Shown here piece by piece: positions 38,312 through 48,652 of a stretch of 64,000 nucleotides of DNA. A model generated the notes under the pieces. It was not told the origin of the DNA. It made no database searches and saw nothing but the letters and a program-made list of their open reading frames with translations. The DNA is from Bacillus sp. (in: firmicutes) (GTDB lineage Bacteria > Bacillota > Bacilli > Bacillales > Cytobacillaceae). A program made the position numbers and the translations under genes. The stretch covers positions 62,001-126,000 of the forward strand of contig JAPSKD010000001.1 in NCBI GenBank assembly GCA_031177865.1, read 5' to 3'. Within the stretch, counting starts at the first letter, position 1. Every line of letters begins with the position of its first letter.

Positions 38312-40447
38312 TTGGCCAAATCTCAAATTCTTGCCATTGATGCCGGCGGTACAATGACAGACACGTTCATTATTGATGAAAAAGGGGATTTTGTCGTAGG
38401 GAAGGCACAAACGACTCCATTAGATGAACATATTGGACTATTAAACTCAGCTAAAGATGCTTTGAGTCAATGGGATGCTAAAATCGAAGAGGAATTTCCA
38501 AATTTACTTGCTGGTGTTTATTCCGGTACTGCCATGCTCAACCGACTCGTATCAAGGGTAGGGCGTCGTGTAGGATTAGTTGTAAATAAAGGGATGGAGG
38601 ATAACCATCGAATGGGCCGTGGGCTACAGTCTTTCCTGGGCTACTCTTATTCTGACCGAATCCATGTAAATACTCACCACTTTGATCCGCCTCTTGTACC
38701 ACGTAAATGGACAGTTGGTGTAACGGAGCGTGTGGACTTATTTGGGAACGTTGTCATTCCACTTTACGAGCATGATATTGAACCAGCTATTCAAAAACTG
38801 ATTGAGGAGGACGTAGAAGCGATTGTTATCAGCTTGCTACATTCCTATAAATACCCTGCCCATGAACGAAAAGTTCGCGATATCGCTGAGCAAATTATCA
38901 AAAAAACGAATAAGGATATCCAAGTTTTTGCAACAGTTGATTATTATCCGGTCAGAAAGGAATCACATCGTACAAATACAACGATTGTTGAAGCCTATGC
39001 CGCAGAGCCGTCTCGTAAAACATTAGAAAATATCGATACTGCATTAAGGCAAGCAGGTACAGATTTTGACCTGCGCATTATGGCGAGTCACGGTGGTACG
39101 ATCAGTATAAAAGCAAATGAATTAGCTAGAACCTGTGTTTCTGGACCAATCGGGGGAATGGTTGGAGCTAAATATCTAGCAGAACAGCTTGGCTTGAAAA
39201 ATGTCGCCTGTTCTGATATTGGCGGAACAAGTTTCGACATTGGCCTGATTACACAGGGAGAATTAGCTATTAATGCAAGTCCTGACATGGCTCGTCTTGT
39301 CCTTTCATTGCCGCTCGTTTCCATGGATACAACGGGTGCAGGTACAGGCAGCTTTGTTCGAATCGATCCAAACTACGGAAATATTACATTAGGACCAGAT
39401 AGTGCGGGTTCACGTGTTGGTGTTTGTAACCCTCATGGAGGCCTTGACACTGTAACCGTTTCTGACTGTCACGTTGTTCTTGGTCTGATTAATCCAGATA
39501 ATTTTATTGGCGGAGTGATTAAGCTTTCAAGAGAAAAAGCCTATGAAGCGGTTAAAACGCAAATAGCGGACCCGCTTGGGTTAACTGTTGAAGATGCAGC
39601 TTACGGGGTCATTGAATTATTAGAATCACAGCTTCGTAACTACCTAGAATCTATGATTTTAGGAAAAGGGTATTCTCCATCTCAATACGTTTGCTTCTCG
39701 TACGGCGGTGGTGGTCCGTTACACACAGCTGGCTATACGAAGGGGTTAGGCTTTGAAGATGTATTGATCCCAGCTTGGGCAGCGGGGTTCTCAGCATTTG
39801 GATGTGGTGCAGCAGATTTTGAATATCGATATGATAAAACATTAGATCTTAACGTCGCTGAACATCCAGAGGACTCTGACATCATACTTGCCGGGCAAGA
39901 GTTACAAGCAGCATGGGATGAACTTAAAAATAAAGTGACTGAGGAATTCAAGAAAAATGATTATTCACCTGAAGAAGTTGATTTCAAACTGCTTTACCGA
40001 ATGCAATATCAGGGACAATTGAATGACCTTGAAATTGAGGCGCCAATTTCGTCCTTTAAATCGATTGATGATTGGGAGACGCTCATTCAGACATTCGAAG
40101 AGACCTATTCACGTGTTTATGCAAAATCTGCCCTTTCTCCGGAGCTTGGTTATTCGATAACAGGTGCAATTGTTCGTGGAGTTGTTGAGGTGGCAAAACC
40201 ACAAATCCCACAAGAACCATTAGTTGGTGAAACACCGCCTAAGGATGCGTTTTTAGGATATCGCGAAATTTATTGGGATGGTGAATTTTTACAAGCAAGT
40301 ATTTATGAAATGGAGAAATTACTTCCTGGTAACAAGATTAAAGCATTTTCTATTCTCGAATCAACAGCTACTACCTTAGTTGTTCCGCCCGGATTTGAGG
40401 CGTATCTTGATGAAAATCGAATCTTCCATTTAAACGAGGTCAAGTAA
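38312..40447 (+). CDS. acxA: Acetone carboxylase beta subunit (HyuA family; TTG start)
   Basis: 711 aa HyuA/oxoprolinase-type; DAGGTMTDTF, ACSDIGGTSFDIG; followed by alpha and gamma subunits. Confidence 0.85.
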   Translation: MAKSQILAIDAGGTMTDTFIIDEKGDFVVGKAQTTPLDEHIGLLNSAKDALSQWDAKIEEEFPNLLAGVYSGTAMLNRLVSRVGRRVGLVVNKGMEDNHRMGRGLQSFLGYSYSDRIHVNTHHFDPPLVPRKWTVGVTERVDLFGNVVIPLYEHDIEPAIQKLIEEDVEAIVISLLHSYKYPAHERKVRDIAEQIIKKTNKDIQVFATVDYYPVRKESHRTNTTIVEAYAAEPSRKTLENIDTALRQAGTDFDLRIMASHGGTISIKANELARTCVSGPIGGMVGAKYLAEQLGLKNVACSDIGGTSFDIGLITQGELAINASPDMARLVLSLPLVSMDTTGAGTGSFVRIDPNYGNITLGPDSAGSRVGVCNPHGGLDTVTVSDCHVVLGLINPDNFIGGVIKLSREKAYEAVKTQIADPLGLTVEDAAYGVIELLESQLRNYLESMILGKGYSPSQYVCFSYGGGGPLHTAGYTKGLGFEDVLIPAWAAGFSAFGCGAADFEYRYDKTLDLNVAEHPEDSDIILAGQELQAAWDELKNKVTEEFKKNDYSPEEVDFKLLYRMQYQGQLNDLEIEAPISSFKSIDDWETLIQTFEETYSRVYAKSALSPELGYSITGAIVRGVVEVAKPQIPQEPLVGETPPKDAFLGYREIYWDGEFLQASIYEMEKLLPGNKIKAFSILESTATTLVVPPGFEAYLDENRIFHLNEVK

Positions 40448-40487
40448 TAGATTCATATTTTATTAAAATCTGAAGGGGGTACCAAAT

Positions 40488-42773
40488 TTGGCGAAAACGA
40501 TTACGGACGTTCAACAAGTGAATAAGCCGATTGGCTGGGATGGAAAAACGCTAAAACAAATGCGAAAAGAAATGGACGAAATTAGTAAGGAAACGGGCTA
40601 TTATGCTGGCTTAAGGACGCTACCATTTAAGGAAACGGATCCCATTCGTTTTGAAAAAATCTATTCCAAGCTCCGCGGCGGAGTGGTTCATGCCAGGGAA
40701 ACCGCAAAGAAGGTTGCTGCGTCGCCAATTGTTGAACAAGAAGGTGAATTGTGCTTTAGTTTATACACGCCTGAAGCTGATTCAATTGTTACATCAACTG
40801 GGATTATTATTCATGTAGGTACAATGGGTGCTGCGATTAAATTTATGATTGAAAATGATTATGAAGATAACCCAGGTATTGCTGATAAAGATATTTTCTG
40901 TAATAACGATAATCATGTAGGAAATGTTCATACATGTGATGTCCATACATTGGTACCAATTTTCTGGGAAGGCGAAGTAATAGGCTGGGTCGGCGGTGTA
41001 ACTCACGTAATTGATACTGGGGCATCTGCACCTGGAAGTATGCCGATGGGTCCAGTCCAACGTTATGATGATGGCTATCAAGTCACATGTCGAAAAATTG
41101 GCCAAAATGACAAGTTATCAAAAGACTGGATACTCGAAAGTACAAGATCAGTCCGTGCCGTAAAATACTGGACACTTGATGAAAAAACAAGGATCGCAGG
41201 ATGTCATATGATACGTGACCTTGTCTTAGATGTAATCAAAGAAGAGGGCGTTGACGCTTATAAACAATTTATCCGTGAAATTATTGAGGACGGACGCCGA
41301 GGTTTTGTTAATCAGGTAAAGACCATGTTAATTCCAGGAAAATATCGTCAAGCTTCATTTGTAGACGTACCTTTTAAGGATTTGGATCTTCCTTCATTTG
41401 CAAAGTTGAATTCGATCATTCATACGCCTTCTGAAATCACTGTTCATAAAGATGCTAAGCTTGAAATTGATTTTGAAGGAGCCAACCGTTGGGGATGGCA
41501 TCCGTTCAACGCAACACCTGTTTCGATTACGAGCGGAATCTGGGTCATGCTGTCACAAACCCTTGTTCCAAATGACCGAATTAACGATGGTGCTTATTAT
41601 GCAAGTAAATTTGGGATGCCGTACGGATCATGGTTTAACCCAGATGACATTCGAACTGCCCATTCTAATACATGGCATGCATTAGTTGCAGCATGGTCTC
41701 CGCTATGGCGCGGACTGAGCCGATCCTATTTTGGGCGAGGGTATTTAGAAGAAGTGAACGCAGGTAATGCCCATACTTCTAACTGGTTAATGGGTGGAGG
41801 ATATGATCAATACGGTCAATTATCCGCAATGAATAGCTTTGAAACCTCATCTTGTGGAGTTGGAGCAAGTGCAATTCAAGATGGAATCAGTCACTCCGCC
41901 GCACTTTGGAATCCAGAGGGTGACATGGGGGATATGGAAATTTGGGAATTGCTGGAACCGCTCATCTTCCTAGGAAGACAAATCTTACCTGGATCAGGCG
42001 GATCTGGTAAATATCGAGGCGGGAACGGCTGGCAGTCACTTCGCTTAGGTTGGGGAGCTCAAGAATGGGCAATGTTCGTTGCTGGTGCAGGTGTTATGGC
42101 AACAGACTGTGGGCTAATGGGTGGATATCCAGCATCTGCGGGGTACAGGTTCCAGGCGAATAAAACAAATATAAAAGAGAGAATTGAAAAAGGGCTACCA
42201 ATTCCATTAGGTGGAGATGTGGATCCAGATAATCCAACTTATGAACAAAATATGGAAGCTGAAGTTATTCACCGTGACAGACAAGCGGTTTCTACACAAG
42301 AGCAATTTGGCGATTACGATGTGATCTTGAACTACCTTCGTGGGGGCCCAGGGTTTGGTGATCCGCTTGAGAGAAATCCGAAAGAGGTTGAAAATGACCT
42401 GAATGAAAAATACATTCTGCTTCGCTATGCAGAAAAAGTGTATGGATGTGTCTTCACAGAAGAAAAGGGTGTATATTCAGTTGATTTAAAAGCAACTGAA
42501 CAACGACGAAAAGAAATCCGAAAAGAACGTTTAGAGCGCAGTGCTCCGACTAAAGAGTGGATGGTAGGCGAAAGAACAAAGATACTCAATCAAGACGCCG
42601 CTGTTCAAGTAAAACATATGTACGCTCAAAGCTTTGCTTTAAGTGAAAAGTTCACCGATGAATTTAAGGACTTCTGGAATATTCCTGAAGAATGGATGAT
42701 CTATGAAGATGATCTTGGAGTGCCTACAATGGGAGCACATATCAACCGTTTTAAGCAAAAGAAGAAAAAATAA
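40488..42773 (+). CDS. acxB: Acetone carboxylase alpha subunit (HyuB family; TTG start)
   Basis: 761 aa HyuB-type; operon with beta and gamma subunits. Confidence 0.87.
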   Translation: MAKTITDVQQVNKPIGWDGKTLKQMRKEMDEISKETGYYAGLRTLPFKETDPIRFEKIYSKLRGGVVHARETAKKVAASPIVEQEGELCFSLYTPEADSIVTSTGIIIHVGTMGAAIKFMIENDYEDNPGIADKDIFCNNDNHVGNVHTCDVHTLVPIFWEGEVIGWVGGVTHVIDTGASAPGSMPMGPVQRYDDGYQVTCRKIGQNDKLSKDWILESTRSVRAVKYWTLDEKTRIAGCHMIRDLVLDVIKEEGVDAYKQFIREIIEDGRRGFVNQVKTMLIPGKYRQASFVDVPFKDLDLPSFAKLNSIIHTPSEITVHKDAKLEIDFEGANRWGWHPFNATPVSITSGIWVMLSQTLVPNDRINDGAYYASKFGMPYGSWFNPDDIRTAHSNTWHALVAAWSPLWRGLSRSYFGRGYLEEVNAGNAHTSNWLMGGGYDQYGQLSAMNSFETSSCGVGASAIQDGISHSAALWNPEGDMGDMEIWELLEPLIFLGRQILPGSGGSGKYRGGNGWQSLRLGWGAQEWAMFVAGAGVMATDCGLMGGYPASAGYRFQANKTNIKERIEKGLPIPLGGDVDPDNPTYEQNMEAEVIHRDRQAVSTQEQFGDYDVILNYLRGGPGFGDPLERNPKEVENDLNEKYILLRYAEKVYGCVFTEEKGVYSVDLKATEQRRKEIRKERLERSAPTKEWMVGERTKILNQDAAVQVKHMYAQSFALSEKFTDEFKDFWNIPEEWMIYEDDLGVPTMGAHINRFKQKKKK

Positions 42774-42791
42774 GAAAAAGAGGTGAATCAC

Positions 42792-43295
42792 GTGGCAAAG
42801 TATGATAAGAAAAGAATTGGTGAATTGATTGATGGAACTTTAGAGTTTTATCAAGTTAAAGAAATGATGTCGAGCCATAAAGATCCTGAGCGTTTTGATA
42901 TTTACCGAGAAGTTTTACAGGACCGCGTAAGTTGGGATGATCCAATCCTGCTTCCATATGGATTACATTTATATATTGTACAAAAAGCCAATGGCGATCG
43001 TATTGTCAAATGCGACTGCGGCCACGAATTCTGTGATTATAAGGAAAATTGGAAGCTGCATGCACGGATTTTTGTTCGTGATACCGTAGAGAAAATGAAT
43101 GAAATTTATCCTAAATTGATGTCTCCAGATCCAGAGTGGCAAGTTATTCGTGAATTTTACTGCCCTGGATGTGCAACCCAGCTTGAGGTGGAAGCAGTCC
43201 CACCTTGGTATCCGATTATCCTTGATTTTGAACCAGATATTGATACCTTCTATAACGAGTGGATTAAGAAACCACTACCAAAGGCAAAAGTTTAA
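42792..43295 (+). CDS. acxC: Acetone carboxylase gamma subunit (GTG start)
   Basis: CDCGHEFCDYKENWKLHA...FYCPGCATQLEVEAVPPWYPIILDFEPDIDTF; small Cys-rich third subunit. Confidence 0.85.
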   Translation: MAKYDKKRIGELIDGTLEFYQVKEMMSSHKDPERFDIYREVLQDRVSWDDPILLPYGLHLYIVQKANGDRIVKCDCGHEFCDYKENWKLHARIFVRDTVEKMNEIYPKLMSPDPEWQVIREFYCPGCATQLEVEAVPPWYPIILDFEPDIDTFYNEWIKKPLPKAKV

Positions 43296-43327
43296 TCGAT
43301 AAAAAGCGCAATTTAAGGAACACAAAA

Positions 43328-43358
43328 CAACGCTCAGGTCATTCTGAGCGTTGTTGAT
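43328..43358 (+). terminator. Rho-independent terminator
   Basis: CAACGCTCAG-gtcatt-CTGAGCGTTG. Confidence 0.75.
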
Positions 43359-43385
43359 GTTTTGCAGTGGATTAAAAAAGAGGTC

Positions 43386-43970
43386 TTAGTTAAATAAATC
43401 GGAAAAGGATCTTACATTTTCTTCCCGTGAATTTTTATGAACAAACACGCTCGTAATAGAGCCCAAAAGAGCACTTCCAACTATATCGGATGGATAATGA
43501 CTTCCAACCCAAATTCGGGAGATACCAGTCAGTACTGCCAATCCACACATGATTGAGCCTAAAACACGATTAAAAAATAAAATCGATGTCGAAACTGCAA
43601 AAACGAGTAGGGTATGTTTGCTTGGAAATGAAGAATCCATCTTTGAAGGAATTAAGATTCCAACACGACTTTTCATAAAAGGTCGGGGCTTTGAAATAAA
43701 TAACTTAAGGAAGATATTTAGGATTAGTGTAATAAAGGCAGAAATGACAGCATTATTCGTCATTTGTCTATATGGGTGCTTTTTAAACCACATCACAATC
43801 AAAAACAAGAAATATACATAACGGACCTTGTTTGAAACAAGTATCATGAAATGGTCTATTAATGAAGATCGACCAGTCAATTGATTTATCGCCCGAAAAA
43901 TTTTTACATCCATAAGGATCACCTCTGAAGTTTTATCCCTATTATTTGATCTTATCCTTGAATCATGCAC
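43386..43970 (-). CDS. PAP2 superfamily phosphatase (likely start MDVKIFRAINQ, 43912)
   Basis: FPSKHTLLVFAVS and GSHYPSDIVGSALLG motifs. Confidence 0.85.
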   Translation of the reverse strand: MHDSRIRSNNRDKTSEVILMDVKIFRAINQLTGRSSLIDHFMILVSNKVRYVYFLFLIVMWFKKHPYRQMTNNAVISAFITLILNIFLKLFISKPRPFMKSRVGILIPSKMDSSFPSKHTLLVFAVSTSILFFNRVLGSIMCGLAVLTGISRIWVGSHYPSDIVGSALLGSITSVFVHKNSREENVRSFSDLFN

Positions 43971-44042
43971 TCAAGAGTTTTTAATAATTTCCACATATAT
44001 TGTTTGCTCTACTCCACACAATAAAATGAGGAGGGAAGAGTT

Positions 44043-44366
44043 ATGAACTATATGCAACTACTGTCATCCGTACTTAGTAGCTTGAGTGGTAACAAATCAC
44101 TGAACGTATTCAAACGAAAACGAAACAATAGAATGTGGATATGGATTTCTCTATTAGGAGTTACCATTCTTGGTTTATTTGGAAGTAGGAATAACCGTGT
44201 CAAGCAAGTAGTTCAAAATGGATTTCAGCAAGCCCAAAATTCGTTTCAAAATTCCACGAATTTAAAAAGAAATCCTTTTGATGTGAACTTCAAACTAGCA
44301 ACAGAAATAGCAAAAGAAATTAAACCTGAATTTGAAACTAAAACTCAACCACAAAAGAATGAATAA
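44043..44366 (+). CDS. Small membrane-associated hypothetical protein
   Basis: 107 aa, one TM, clear RBS GAGGAGGG, followed by terminator. Confidence 0.6.
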   Translation: MNYMQLLSSVLSSLSGNKSLNVFKRKRNNRMWIWISLLGVTILGLFGSRNNRVKQVVQNGFQQAQNSFQNSTNLKRNPFDVNFKLATEIAKEIKPEFETKTQPQKNE

Positions 44367-44372
44367 ATAAAT

Positions 44373-44407
44373 CAAAATGGCTGGATCCAATATACCCAGC
44401 CATTTTT
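44373..44407 (+). terminator. Rho-independent terminator
   Basis: AAAATGGCTGG-atccaatata-CCCAGCCATTTTT. Confidence 0.75.
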
Positions 44408-44417
44408 GACTAACCAT

Positions 44418-44636
44418 CTAATTATGTATTTGTTGTTGAACCTGTTGGATAATTTGTTGCGCCTTTTCTAATTCGCTTTGTGCAAAATGACATGCCTCTG
44501 ATTCAGGACTATTCGAGTTCACTTGTTTTAAATGATGATGGGCCGTATGAATAATATCTTGAGCTTCTTGCAATTTGCTTTTAAAGTTCATCTCAGCTCT
44601 TCCTTTCATTGAAATGTTCTCTTTTAGCATGTGCAT
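44418..44636 (-). CDS. Small helical protein (DUF2524/YtzC-like size and composition)
   Basis: MNFKSKLQEAQDIIHTAHHHLKQV...; RBS before MNFKSK. Confidence 0.5.
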   Translation of the reverse strand: MHMLKENISMKGRAEMNFKSKLQEAQDIIHTAHHHLKQVNSNSPESEACHFAQSELEKAQQIIQQVQQQIHN

Positions 44637-44691
44637 GTTTTCAGTTATATACGCATCTCTTCTTCTATGGCATGAGAGACAAGCTCACTTA

Positions 44692-44958
44692 TCAATCTTT
44701 TTTCTTGAACTTGCTTCCAGAACTCTTCTTACGGAGCTTAGACATCATATCATCTACTTTTTGCTGTTGTGAGATTGTTTCATCCTCGTTTATTGTAATG
44801 GAAGTGATGGCTTTATTTTCAATCGTAAGGTTCAAATAGGAACCAGCTTTTGAGCCATTTGGTAATTTACTGATTGGGATGATAAATTCTTTATTGATTT
44901 CTTCAACTAAAATTACTGCATGATGATTTTCTTCGATTCGATCTAAATAACCTCTCAT
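44692..44958 (-). CDS. DUF3006-type protein
   Basis: MRGYLDRIEENHHAVILVEEINKEFIIPISKLP; adjacent to MBL/HhH protein. Confidence 0.75.
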   Translation of the reverse strand: MRGYLDRIEENHHAVILVEEINKEFIIPISKLPNGSKAGSYLNLTIENKAITSITINEDETISQQQKVDDMMSKLRKKSSGSKFKKKD

Positions 44959-44959
44959 G

Positions 44960-46195
44960 TTATCCTCCTACACAAGCTAGATTTTGTGTTTTAATATCTT
45001 CCATTCTTGACGGACCAATTCCTTTTATTCGTGTTAACTCGTCAATGGATGTAAACGGTCTTAAGTTAACCAGTTCCTTTGCACGCGCTGGCCCTAAATG
45101 AATAATTTCTTGTAGCTCTTCAACACTTGCAGTATTGATATTAATACATTTACCATTGTGTACTTGACTTTCTTTTTCTGGTTCATCTCTTGTAGAAGTT
45201 CCACCTCCTGTAGAAGGGGGAGTAATCGTACCGTCCTTTTTGGTCAACACCTTATAATTTTTGCCATCTGTTTTGACAAGAATCGTGCCGTGTATATCTG
45301 TTCCATATAGTGTAATATTGGAACCTTTAATTAAATCGACGACTTCTTTGTGTGGATGACCATAGCTGTTCTCTTTTCCAGCACTGTAGATTGCAATTTC
45401 TGGACTCACTTCTTTTAGAAAAGTAGGGTGAGTAGAAGTGCTTGAACCGTGATGACCTAGATGGAGGATATTAGCGTCTACATCAATACTGCCATTTATC
45501 ATCCTCAATTCATCATTTCGACTTGCATCACCCGTGAAAATGAAGGAAACGTCTCCGTAGGTGAGCTTAAGCGAAATGGATTCTTCATTGTCATTTTCAG
45601 AAACAGAGATCGGATATAAAATTTCAATTTGGAGCGTGCCAACTTCAAATTCATCGCCACGTCTTGGCTCATAATAATGGACATTGTTTTGATCGATCGC
45701 TTGAAGTAACCTCTGAAACGTCTGGGATGTACTCGTATTCCCGGACAACCATACTTCTCCTACGTTAAACGTATTGATGACCTTATCAAGTTGACCAATA
45801 TGATCTGCGTCAGGGTGTGTTCCAATTGCGATATCAATTTCTGAAATGTGTTGAGCTTGTAAGTAATGGATAACATCGTTTCTGTTCCAATTCCCTGCAT
45901 CAATCAAGATGGTAAATTCTTCACCCTTATCAGTATACTGAAGTAGCGTTGAATCGGCTTGACCAACATCTATATAATGAACGGTAAGCTCTGATAGTGA
46001 ATTTTGCGCTTTTTCTTGCTCTTCAGTAGGGGGTGGGGTGTCCTCAACAGGTTTCGTTTCTGTTTCTTCGGTGGTTTTTGTGATATTCTCGGTTTCGTTT
46101 TGCCTGGCTTGATTATCCTCTTGTGAACACCCACCGATTATCAAAAGCATAGCGACCAAATATATTGCAAAAATAGTTCGACTGAATGGATACAT
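44960..46195 (-). CDS. ComEC/Rec2-like MBL-fold lipoprotein with C-terminal helix-hairpin-helix (ComEA-like) domain
   Basis: Lipobox IIGGCSQ, GTHPDADHIGQ, LHLGHHGSSTSTHPTFL, NINTASVEELQEIIHLGPARA. Confidence 0.88.
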   Translation of the reverse strand: MYPFSRTIFAIYLVAMLLIIGGCSQEDNQARQNETENITKTTEETETKPVEDTPPPTEEQEKAQNSLSELTVHYIDVGQADSTLLQYTDKGEEFTILIDAGNWNRNDVIHYLQAQHISEIDIAIGTHPDADHIGQLDKVINTFNVGEVWLSGNTSTSQTFQRLLQAIDQNNVHYYEPRRGDEFEVGTLQIEILYPISVSENDNEESISLKLTYGDVSFIFTGDASRNDELRMINGSIDVDANILHLGHHGSSTSTHPTFLKEVSPEIAIYSAGKENSYGHPHKEVVDLIKGSNITLYGTDIHGTILVKTDGKNYKVLTKKDGTITPPSTGGGTSTRDEPEKESQVHNGKCININTASVEELQEIIHLGPARAKELVNLRPFTSIDELTRIKGIGPSRMEDIKTQNLACVGG

Positions 46196-46426
46196 TGTTT
46201 TTCCCTCTTTTGGTGTTGTTTTAAACAAATGACTATTCGTTATGATTTCATTTAATGCCGATTGTATCAAATAAAATAAGAAGTGCGCTACTTAACTCAC
46301 TTAAACATAAAAAAATGCCAGGACCGTAATGGTACCTGACACTTTTATAAATATTAGTTTTTATTCCATATTTTCAAGGATACCTTCGATAATAGTGGAT
46401 GAGTTTGTTACCGCCATTTGTTTAAA

Positions 46427-48163
46427 TTAGTTCGTTTGTACTGGTATATGTGTAAATGTTTCCACATCAAATAATCCTAAATCTGTTAATTTAAATGATG
46501 GTATAACCGGTAATGTAAGAAAGGAGAGGGTTAAAAATGGATTAAAATCACCGGTAAACCCTAGTTGACTTAATGACCGTTTTATTTGGTCAAGCTGCAA
46601 ATTCACAGCTTGTGAGTCTTTATCCGACATAAGTCCTGCTATTGGAAGGGATAAAGAGGCAATGATTTGTTTGTTTTTGACAATCACTAAGCCACCATTC
46701 ATGTCTTTGAGTGCCTGAATCGCCATCAAAATATCTGCATCATTGGTACCTGTAGCAACAATATTATGAGAATCATGGGCAATCGTTGTTGCAATCGCTC
46801 CATCTGTAAAACCAAATCCCTTTACGACTCCTAATCCGATATTACCTGTGTTTTTATGGCGCTCAACGACGACTAATTTTAGTTGGTCGTTTTTTATGGA
46901 TGGCTGAAAATCATCGTTTTCCACTGATACTTTTTCCACTAGTTTGTTCGTGATCAATTGATTAGGAATGATCTCAATGATATTTGCTTTATTTCTTTTA
47001 CCTAAAGAAATTTGAAGGTCTTTTTCATGTAGCCCAGACACATGAACAGTTGACAGTAACTGTGTATTTGGAACGTTTTTAGCAGGTGATTTTGCAACAA
47101 AACGACCATTCTGTGCAACAAGATTTCCAGATTTATAGACTTCTGTTATTTCAATCGTCTCTAGCTTGTCCAGTAACAGGAAATCAGCCTCAAAGCCTGG
47201 GGCAATTGCACCTTTATTTGTTAGACAATAGCATTCAGCAGCATTTAATGTTGCCATCTGGATGGCTTGGAGAGGGGAAATCCCTTCTTCAACCGCTAAC
47301 CGGATATTATGGTCAATACTACCATCCTCAATCAAATCATCTAAATGCTTATCATCCGTACAAAATAGACAGCGACGTGCATTAGTTGGAGTGACGACCT
47401 TTATCAGTGTTTTTAAATCTTTTGCAACAGAACCTTCACGAATCAATAAATACATCCCGCGTCTTAATCGCTCTAGCGCATCCTGAGCCGTATTACATTC
47501 ATGGTCGGTTTTAATACCAGCTGATCTGTAGATATCAATCGCATTTGTATCTACTCCTGCTAAGTGGCCATCCATTAATCCATTATGTTTGGCAGTCATG
47601 ACAATTTTATCAATAATTGAATCTTCCGCGTTTTTAAGAGAAGGGTAGTCCATCACCTCAGCTAACCCAAGAACACGCGGATGGCTGTAAAAAGGTTCCA
47701 AGTCCTGAGCCATAAGGTCTGCTCCATTATTTTCAAATGGAGTAGCAGGTACACTTGAAGGTAGCATGAGAAAAACATCAAGCGGGAGATTCTCAGAGTC
47801 TTCAATCATAAACGATAATCCGTCACTACCTGAGACATTGCCAATTTCATGAGGATCCGTAATGACAGTTGTTACGCCATGAGGAAGGACCACTTTCGCA
47901 AATTCAAAAGGGGAAACCATGGAGGATTCAATATGCACATGCCCGTCAATAAAACCAGGACACACATAGCGATTCTTCGCATCTATGACTTTTTTACCTT
48001 CAAATTCTCCAATTCCAACAAACATACCATCTGAAATTGCGACGTCACCCTCAATGATTTCAAGGTTAAACACATCTATGATTTTCCCATTTTTAATGAC
48101 GAGGTCCGCCGGGATTTGTTTACTGGAGACAGCTATACGTTTCTTTAACAGTTCTTTTTCCAT
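46427..48163 (-). CDS. ade: Adenine deaminase
   Basis: PGFIDGHVHIESSMVSPFEFAKVVLPHGVTTVITDPHEIGNV. Confidence 0.94.
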   Translation of the reverse strand: MEKELLKKRIAVSSKQIPADLVIKNGKIIDVFNLEIIEGDVAISDGMFVGIGEFEGKKVIDAKNRYVCPGFIDGHVHIESSMVSPFEFAKVVLPHGVTTVITDPHEIGNVSGSDGLSFMIEDSENLPLDVFLMLPSSVPATPFENNGADLMAQDLEPFYSHPRVLGLAEVMDYPSLKNAEDSIIDKIVMTAKHNGLMDGHLAGVDTNAIDIYRSAGIKTDHECNTAQDALERLRRGMYLLIREGSVAKDLKTLIKVVTPTNARRCLFCTDDKHLDDLIEDGSIDHNIRLAVEEGISPLQAIQMATLNAAECYCLTNKGAIAPGFEADFLLLDKLETIEITEVYKSGNLVAQNGRFVAKSPAKNVPNTQLLSTVHVSGLHEKDLQISLGKRNKANIIEIIPNQLITNKLVEKVSVENDDFQPSIKNDQLKLVVVERHKNTGNIGLGVVKGFGFTDGAIATTIAHDSHNIVATGTNDADILMAIQALKDMNGGLVIVKNKQIIASLSLPIAGLMSDKDSQAVNLQLDQIKRSLSQLGFTGDFNPFLTLSFLTLPVIPSFKLTDLGLFDVETFTHIPVQTN

Positions 48164-48189
48164 TTTAATTCCTCCTCAATATAAAAATA

Positions 48190-48340
48190 AAAACCCCGGG
48201 TTTTTACCCAGGGTTTGACACAGAGAAGGAAATAGAGCTTTTTGCTACGTACACAAAAAGCCAAACTCTTCTCGTAGTCAAACCATTTACGGTAGTTTGG
48301 TAGAAACTTATGGACCATATTTCCAAGATTATACGAGTAC
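48190..48340 (-). promoter_or_regulatory. Purine riboswitch (guanine class) and terminator upstream of ade
   Basis: Minus strand CTCGTATAATCTTGGAAATATGGTCCATAAGTTTCTACCAAACTACCGTAAATGGTTTGACTACGAG (~48271-48338); terminator AACCCTGGGTAAAAACCCGGGGTTTTT. Confidence 0.93.
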
Positions 48341-48652
48341 ATGTATGAAATTATTAGTTGATTTTATAGGTAAGAATGATGAGTGTCAATGGAATATAGA
48401 AATGTTTAAAAATTAGCATTAGTCTGATGTACACATTTAGTTTAGGATACATTGAGTTATAACTGGGACAAAATATTCATTTTCCTAATTTTTAGTATTT
48501 TACCTTGATAAAAGCATGTCCAATTAGTATAATGAAACAAACGTTCCCATACAGCACGGATAAGCTAACTAGGAAACTTTCAACCTAAGACTAGACAGAA
48601 GGGGAATGAAGGTAATTGTTTTGAAAACTAGATTTGAAGGAGGAGATTCATC

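Noticed and set aside
38312-42773. Hydantoinase / 5-oxoprolinase annotation for the two large subunits
   Set aside because: The small Cys-rich gamma subunit plus divergent sigma-54 activator fit acetone carboxylase better
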